From Mactra quadrangularis (Eukaryota; Mollusca; Bivalvia; Venerida; Mactridae), in NCBI GenBank assembly GCA_025267735.1, contig CM046307.1, forward strand, positions 53,439,395 to 53,503,394: a stretch of DNA of 64,000 nt, read 5' to 3'. The translations under genes were made by a program, and so were the position numbers. Each line of letters opens with the position of its first letter. The stretch's first letter is position 1. Positions 61,001 through 64,000 of the stretch are shown here, in pieces. The notes under the pieces are model-generated. The model searched no databases and was not told the origin of the DNA. It saw nothing but the letters and a program-made list of their open reading frames with translations.

Positions 61001-61989
61001 TTAGAAAGTAACCACAACTCAACCTACCTTTATTATGGATTATTTCCGTTTTTAATTTTTGCGTTAAAGTTTTTAAATCTGGCTTTAATGTGGTTTCCAC
61101 ATTACATTTCTTGTTTTTATTTCAGACGTAGATCACACAGTAGATCTAGGAGATCCAGGTATGATATTGCACTCTTTTATAGTTCTATATTTCATGTACA
61201 TTTAACCCAGTCACCATTGGTTACATATATGTTCTGTTGTATACTCATAGAACCTAACTACATTGTTTAAATTTACATTGATGGTAGCAGTACAATTAAG
61301 CTTTCATGTTGTAGTGGAACCTACCGGTAGCTGGCTTGGTCATTTTTTGTGAAAAGGCTCAGTTTTTAGTTAGGTCATTTTTGGTTCACTTCATGGCATT
61401 GGATATAGATAAGTTTTTTGAGTTTTATTTTAGTGAAAGAATTTCATACATAATGAATATCAATACCTTCATGTACTGTTTGGGGTAAAGGTTATGGTTC
61501 CCCTTTAACAGTCTTCAAAATTAGGATCTGAAAGTGGTTGCCCAAACAGGTCATTTTAGCAGCCAGCACAATATCTTGTTTGTAGAAATTTGTTTGCCAA
61601 GAAGAAATTTTTGGTTGCTTGAACTTGAAATTGGTTGTCCCGGTCAACCCGACACCCACTAAATTAGTATACTGCCTTATGTTAAGTTTAAGTTTGGTAA
61701 GCAAGGGATTAGTTTGACCTCTAAGTAGGTTTTTATTTTGATGCTTAAAACACCCAATAACCAATAGGCTATACTCATCTAAATGTATTGTGCTTCACAA
61801 GCTGCCTAGTCTAACTTCAGTTATCTTAAACTGCTTGTATGTAGATGCTATCATGTACTCCCAACAAATTTCTTTCAGAAGTAGGCGACGTAGTCGATCT
61901 CGTAGATCACGATCACGTCGAAGGTCAAGGTCGAGATCTGCCTCTCCTCCGAAACTAAGGAGGGAGGACTCGTATAGAGGATCTAGCAG
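39925..61989 (+). CDS. SREK1: SREK1-like SR-related splicing regulator, 15 exons seen, 3' end outside window
   Basis: Fifteen exons with GT-AG borders and consistent phases give 475 residues so far. RRM1 (about residues 7-83) has VVQVSNIA and AKVCYVKY. A Pro-rich linker (VAGMLPGQPTWPSN, LSQYPPLPSN) follows. RRM2 (about 164-235) has TVYVSNLD and NKCAYIEF. An E/K helix comes next (REIEEAMKKVKEAQSLI), then RS stretches. The order RRM1, linker, IDEIRRTVYV-type RRM2, EEAMKKVKEAQSLI, RS matches vertebrate SREK1 (SFRS12/SRrp86), a nuclear protein that modulates other SR proteins in splice-site choice. SRSF11 is the nearest alternative: it shares RRM1 and the EEAMKRVREAQSLI block but lacks RRM2. The second RRM and the wording favour SREK1. 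The C-terminal E/K-rich exons expected after exon 15 are not in the window. Confidence 0.93.
41490..42215. mobile_element. ~726 bp inverted-repeat element in SREK1 intron 1
   Basis: The left end ATCTAGTTTAGCGGACCC (41490-41507) matches the reverse complement of the right end (42198-42215) at 17 of 18 bases. Inside are three direct ~20 bp motifs AATTCGGTYYGACAGATTTC (about 41840-41900) and a perfect GGGGGC-GGCA-GCCCCC hairpin near 42100. No ORF of note. Confidence 0.65.
42426..42559 (+). CDS. SREK1: SREK1 exon 2
   Basis: Second half of RRM1: TSELQVTAKVCYVKY and HLTNTVFIDRALVVVP, close to the family wording. Acceptor TTTTTAG; donor G|GTAAGA, leaving phase 1. Confidence 0.92.
42683..43270. mobile_element. 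hAT-like MITE in SREK1 intron 2
   Basis: The ends TAGGGTTGTCGCCATACACC and (reverse complement of the right end) TAGGGCTGTCACGATGTTCT are inverted repeats. Flanks CTAATTAA and CTAATTAT match at 7 of 8 bases, an 8 bp target duplication as made by hAT transposases. No transposase inside. Confidence 0.8.
43941..44041 (+). CDS. SREK1: SREK1 exon 3
   Basis: Encodes EEIPDEQSAL and VAGMLPGQPTW, the hydrophobic/Pro linker after RRM1. Acceptor CATTTCAG; donor CAG|GTAAAT. Confidence 0.9.
44213..44355. mobile_element. CATGGGTGCAAG MITE in SREK1 intron 3
   Basis: Termini CATGGGTGCAAG and CTTGCACCCATG are perfect inverted repeats. Flanks TATGCA and TATGTA suggest a 6 bp target duplication. Internal palindrome TTCAGGCATATAGCCTGAA. 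A second copy lies at about 49825-49961. Confidence 0.78.
44467..44622 (+). CDS. SREK1: SREK1 exon 4
   Basis: Linker (LTALGLSQYPPLPSN) and the start of RRM2 (IEEIRRTVYVSNLDGV). 52 full codons; donor GTA|GTAAGT. Confidence 0.92.
44995..45281 (+). mobile_element. tRNA-derived SINE in SREK1 intron 4
   Basis: A box GCGCAGTTGGTAGCGCG and B box GGTTCAAACCCC, the core CCGGCCTTGTGGAAGGGTAGG, 3' end GTGTTGATACTGCGTTAACTCC with an AATAAATA tail. Sense orientation relative to the gene. Confidence 0.82.
45313..45488 (+). CDS. SREK1: SREK1 exon 5
   Basis: Core of RRM2 from ITGDQIMTFFGQIGEIKF to GVMFQGRPL, including the RNP1-like NKCAYIEF. Donor AG|GTAATT, leaving phase 2. Confidence 0.92.
45627..45830. 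mobile_element. Partial TACAAACTGGAAAAATCATGG element in intron 5
   Basis: It matches the left half of 58522-58929, from CAGGGTTTATACAAACTGG to about TGAATGAAAAACATAAAT, then stops. The inverted right end is missing. Confidence 0.6.
45845..46000. mobile_element. 156 bp CAGGGCTCAACATTAA element in intron 5
   Basis: The left end CAGGGCTCAACATTAA and the reverse complement of the right end CAGGACTGGACATTAA match at 13 of 16 bases. The CAGGGCTC...ACATTAA wording resembles ends of hAT elements. The target duplication is not clear. Confidence 0.55.
46205..46335 (+). CDS. SREK1: SREK1 exon 6
   Basis: End of RRM2 (SVAHSTSAIDKP) and the family helix REIEEAMKKVKEAQSLI. Donor G|GTTAGT, leaving phase 1. 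Confidence 0.92.
47201..47242 (+). CDS. SREK1: SREK1 exon 7 (42 nt)
   Basis: Encodes GDLNIDKTVSKLAS. Acceptor CCTTCCTTCAG, donor A|GTAAGT. Phase 1-1, so skipping keeps the frame. Confidence 0.85.
48446..48641 (+). CDS. SREK1: SREK1 exon 8, first RS domain
   Basis: Encodes SFGRSRSRSRSRSRRHRS and on, about 60 residues of Arg/Ser with RHRS and SKRRS variants. Acceptor ATTTCAG, donor AA|GTAAGA, phase 2. Many purine-rich codons could also act as splicing enhancers. Confidence 0.92.
48694..48790 (+). repeat. tRNA-like SINE head in intron 8
   Basis: ATGGTTGAGTTGGTTAAATTGACGGC (A-box-like) and GATGGTTTAACCCCAGC (B-box-like) at tRNA spacing. It does not fold into a functional tRNA. Confidence 0.45.
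49189..49218 (+). CDS. SREK1: SREK1 exon 9 (30 nt microexon)
   Basis: Encodes KTIEIPKPTL plus a split Gly. Acceptor TTTTTCAG|GA, donor GG|GTATGT, phase 2-2. Confidence 0.8.
49825..49961. mobile_element. CATGGGTGCAAG MITE in SREK1 intron 9
   Basis: Same ends and internal palindrome (TTCAGGCATATGCCTGAA) as 44213-44355. TGAATG stands directly before and after it, a perfect 6 bp target duplication. Confidence 0.82.
50271..50535 (+). mobile_element. tRNA-derived SINE in SREK1 intron 9
   Basis: Diverged A box GCGCATTTGGTAGCGCA and B box TGTTCGAATCCC, core CTGCCTTGTGGAAGGGTAGG, TACTGGTTATAGACAAGAGT and 3' end GCATTAAACCC. Sense orientation. Confidence 0.78.
51170..51199 (+). CDS. SREK1: SREK1 exon 10 (30 nt microexon)
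   Basis: Encodes GLSGVTIPVV plus a split Gly. Acceptor TTACTCTAG, donor GG|GTATGT, phase 2-2. Confidence 0.72.
51264..54972. mobile_element. 3.7 kb satellite-bearing element in SREK1 intron 10
   Basis: The ends ATACGCCCGT (51264-51273) and ACGGGCGTAT (54963-54972) are inverted repeats, with TTTTAT nearby outside both. After a CCGTCCGTCCGTCTG stretch the body is a tandem array of ~145-147 bp units, each with CAATGTACCTAGGTTCACCA, GTAGCCCATGTGTCAAGG, GGTTTTGGGGCCCCTGGGTC and AAAGGTCAAGGTCAC. A variant segment (TTAAACCAGAAGATATCAAA) recurs at about 52181, 52825, 53467 and 54110, giving a ~643 bp higher-order period. Open frames through the units do not share one frame and are not genes. It is probably a non-autonomous mobile element that carries its own satellite. 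Confidence 0.8.
55120..55430 (-). repeat. Second tRNA-derived SINE family, minus strand, intron 10
   Basis: Read on the minus strand from 55430: TGGTACCATTGGTAGGATGC (A-box-like), then GGTCACTGGTTTAAAAACC (B-box-like), then a body ending in GAGGTATGTTTTGGATGTG. A related body lies at about 50640-50770, without the head. Confidence 0.5.
55680..57964. other. Rest of SREK1 intron 10
   Basis: AT-rich intron sequence. A CATGGGTGTGAAATTCC repeat with ACAAGTG/CACTTGTC motifs at about 55683-55870 resembles parts of 33147-33812 and 59086-59180. I see no exon or RNA gene between it and the acceptor at 57964. Confidence 0.5.
57965..57994 (+). CDS. SREK1: SREK1 exon 11 (30 nt microexon)
   Basis: Encodes GITGLKKPGP plus a split Gly. 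Acceptor CTGTTTTCAG, donor GG|GTATGT, phase 2-2. Confidence 0.78.
58522..58929. mobile_element. 408 bp inverted-repeat element in SREK1 intron 11
   Basis: ACAGGATGCATACAAACTGG at the left and, as reverse complement, ACAGGGTTCATACAGATTTT at the right. The body is rich in GGAAAAATCATGGAA and GGAAAAGTCATGG motifs. A truncated copy lies at 45627-45830. Confidence 0.6.
59030..59053 (+). CDS. SREK1: SREK1 exon 12 (24 nt microexon)
   Basis: Encodes GMPGGPGT plus a split Gly. Acceptor ATTTTTCAG, donor GG|GTAAGT, phase 2-2. Confidence 0.76.
59905..60009 (+). CDS. SREK1: SREK1 exon 13, second RS domain
   Basis: Encodes GRKRSRSPSRQRRSRSRS and on, about 35 residues, nearly all Arg/Ser. Acceptor ATATTTCAG, donor AG|GTAATA, phase 2-2. 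Confidence 0.88.
61126..61158 (+). CDS. SREK1: SREK1 exon 14 (33 nt RS exon)
   Basis: Encodes RRRSHSRSRRS plus a split Arg. Acceptor TTTATTTCAG, donor AG|GTATGA, phase 2-2. Confidence 0.82.
61515..61680. repeat. Dispersed repeat, uninterrupted copy (intron 14)
   Basis: Contains GAAAGTGGTTGCCCAAACAG, CACAATATCTTGTTTGTAG and TGGTTGTCCCGGTCAACCCG. The same sequence recurs at about 62940-63520, where the hAT-like element at 63033-63470 splits it. Confidence 0.65.
61879..61989 (+). CDS. SREK1: SREK1 exon 15, third RS segment
   Basis: Encodes RSRRRSRSRRSRSRRRSRSR, then SASPPKLRREDSYRGSS and a split Arg. Acceptor TTTCTTTCAG, donor AG|GTATGT, phase 2-2. The reading frame continues in an exon beyond the window. 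Confidence 0.88.
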
Positions 61990-62523
61990 GTATGTATTGA
62001 TAAACAAACTGAGTTTTAATTGAGATGCCTGCTGTTTATTTTTTGTTAACATGGTTTTTTGTGTCTAATACACCAGACAGTAAGGGCTAGATGGAATATT
62101 GTGGAATGGGAAACTTAATTTAACAGTACTTGGCTCTAGTTATATAACTTTAAAATGGACGACTTACATAAATAATCTTAAGTTCTGATTGAAAAAATTG
62201 CCTGTGATTGTTAGGAATTACAGGGTAACTAACAACTCTATGTATTTGAAAATACAATTTTTCTCCTATACTCCTGCCGATTGTATGATATTTTCTGCTC
62301 TTGATACAAAAATACAGTGTTTAGTTGAAACTTTGTTTTGTTATACTTGGTCCATTTTAAAGATTTGTAACTTCTGGCTCTGGTTAATTCTCAAAATGTT
62401 AGAAATGGAAATCATTTGGACGTAGTACCAGTGTAACACTGGTATGTGTGTCATTTGTAGAATACATTGCCTCATACAGAATGATTATTTTTGTTGCCTT
62501 AAAATTGTTCCGAAAAACAGATG

Positions 62524-62634
62524 TTGATCATCAATGATAGTTTTAAAGTGATGACAAATTTTGATCATCAATGATAATTTTAAAGTGATGACAAATTTTG
62601 ATCATCAATGATAATTTTAAAGTGATGACAAATG
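62524..62634. repeat. 37 bp tandem repeat, three units
   Basis: TTGATCATCAATGATARTTT followed by TAAAGTGATGACAAATT starts at 62524, 62561 and 62598, an exact 37 bp period with few changes. Confidence 0.9.
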
Positions 62635-63032
62635 TTACTGAGTTGGTGATATTTTTAAAAAGTACTTAAATTTTAAAGTATTGATCAGGTGATTACTTGA
62701 TTAAAAAGTTTTTCATATGATGATAAGAGAATCATTTAAAAATGCCTAAATTGAGACAAATACAATTATTCAATTTATTTGAAGGGTTAAAAGTTAGATC
62801 CATGACTTTATTTATTGAGATAAAATGCTTTGTTAAATTAAGTTGCAATTAATTACAAATGCACAAATTAGTGTTAATTTATGCAAGGTATTTTACTTAT
62901 TTTATATTCAAGAATAAATTTACAGTCTACAATATAAGGATTATGAAAGTGGTTGTCTGAACTTTTCATTATAGTAGCAAGCACTTTATCTTGTTTATAG
63001 GTTTATGGTTGCCGAACAGAAATTGTTTGTTG

Positions 63033-63470
63033 TAGGGGTGTAACAGTTAACGATATACCGGTTAATATTACAATACGACTTCTGACTTTTTAACCAGTTC
63101 ATTTTTCTCTGAACCGGTTTTTCTAGTAATGTTCCATACTGATTGTTTTTATCAGAATCTGAAATTTAAATGTTTGAATAAATGTTAAAATGTGTTCGGA
63201 AACTTGAAATATTTTTTCGTAAAGTGAGAGAATATTTATCTTTGAAAGTCCATCCAAAACCTTATTCAAACATTTGCATAATATGTATAGATCATTTGAA
63301 AATACAAATATCTATGTACAATGTTGATCAAATTAAGATGATGCACGTGCATAAATTCATGCTATGCATGTATGGGCAAAAGAACAATATATATTGCAAT
63401 ATATTGCAATACGGGTTTAGTTTATTGCAGTATATTGCAATACGGTTTTTACTGTATTGTTACACCCCTA
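63033..63470. mobile_element. 438 bp hAT-like MITE beyond SREK1 exon 15
   Basis: The ends TAGGGGTGTAACAGTTAACG and (reverse complement of the right end) TAGGGGTGTAACAATACAGT are inverted repeats. A perfect 8 bp target duplication GTTTGTTG lies at 63025-63032 and 63471-63478. Internal TATTGCAATAC motifs relate it to 42683-43270. No transposase. Confidence 0.88.
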
Positions 63471-64000
63471 GTTTGTTGCCCAAATGATAAAGTGGTTGTC
63501 CCGGGCAACTGGACCAGCTCTTATTTTGTAGACTGTATTAATACTCAATATACACTCGTGTACATAAATCGTACATCATTATTACACTACTAACTACTTT
63601 TTCTACATTGAATAAATTCATTTTTTTATTGTCATGGTTTTCTTTTTATAAAACATTCACTATGCTGGTAAAGAAATATTGCATATACATGTGTATTTTG
63701 TGGTAGGCCATATTCAATGCATTACAAAATGTTATTAATGAAAGTACACAAATTAGCAACTAAAATCAATTCTAGTTTGAATATACTAGCAGTGTATATA
63801 ATTATATATAATATATGTTTAATCTACAGAACCTTGTATTATACAAACCAGTAGGCAATGTTTGTGTATTTTGAAGTTTAAGGACAATTTAAAATTATGC
63901 TAGTATAATTTGTATTAATCATGGAGTCATTTATTTGTGGCAGAATTTCTTGTTGCTACTTTAAACTGTTCATAGATTTACCAGAAAAGCCTTTTTGTAT

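Larger units (their letters stand above)
61990..64000 (+). other. SREK1 intron 15 (incomplete)
   Basis: After the donor AG|GTATGT no further RS- or E/K-rich exon with an acceptor is visible up to the window end. The stretch holds the 37 bp repeat and the hAT-like MITE. Confidence 0.6.

Noticed and set aside
1..64000. CRISPR array, operon or bacterial defence system
   Set aside because: The tandem repeats found lack regular unique spacers, and the introns and SINEs show nuclear animal DNA.

Overview
The window is nuclear DNA of an invertebrate animal, most likely a bivalve mollusc or close lophotrochozoan. It is AT-rich, has GT-AG introns, contains a Shaw/Kv3-type potassium channel exon and an SREK1-type splicing-factor gene, and carries many decayed non-LTR retrotransposons, tRNA-derived SINEs and short inverted-repeat DNA transposons. 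The organism call is inference from gene and repeat style; no marker fixes the species.

Layout. Positions 1-6587 (block A1) and 16669-22700 (block A2) are diverged direct copies of the same ~6 kb non-coding sequence. Between them lie unassigned DNA, a 5'-truncated and frameshifted LINE on the minus strand (about 9075-12000) and a ~41 bp minisatellite (12497-12795). After A2 come a short array of GACGTTTAGCG-like motifs and a gap. Then follows the last exon of a voltage-gated K+ channel (25198-26340, +) running from S1 to the C-terminus; its T1-encoding exon is not visible upstream. SINE pieces follow. A second pair of tandem direct copies, B1 (29845-34652) and B2 (34662-39484), comes next. 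B1 and B2 differ by several discrete insertions, and the sister copy keeps the empty site in most cases. B2 ends in another LINE C-terminus (38274-39379, -) with a single nonsense codon.

From 39925 to the right edge runs one gene on the + strand, an SREK1-like SR-related splicing regulator. I could place 15 coding exons (39925-61989), all with GT-AG borders and matching phases: two RRMs (exons 1-2 and 4-5/6), an E/K-rich helix (exon 6), then RS-rich exons (8, 13, 14, 15) separated by four tiny 24-30 nt exons that encode Gly/Pro linkers. Exons 9-15 are all phase 2-2, so each can be skipped without changing frame. The gene runs past 64000.

The introns hold hAT-like elements with 8 bp target-site duplications, other MITEs and SINEs. 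Intron 10 holds a 3.7 kb element built of ~146 bp units arranged in ~643 bp higher-order units, each basic unit carrying an AGGTCAAGGTCA nuclear-receptor-type DR0 site.

The channel and the splicing factor show no sign of working together. Apart from them, the window is dominated by duplication and transposition, and the paired blocks allow those events to be ordered in time.
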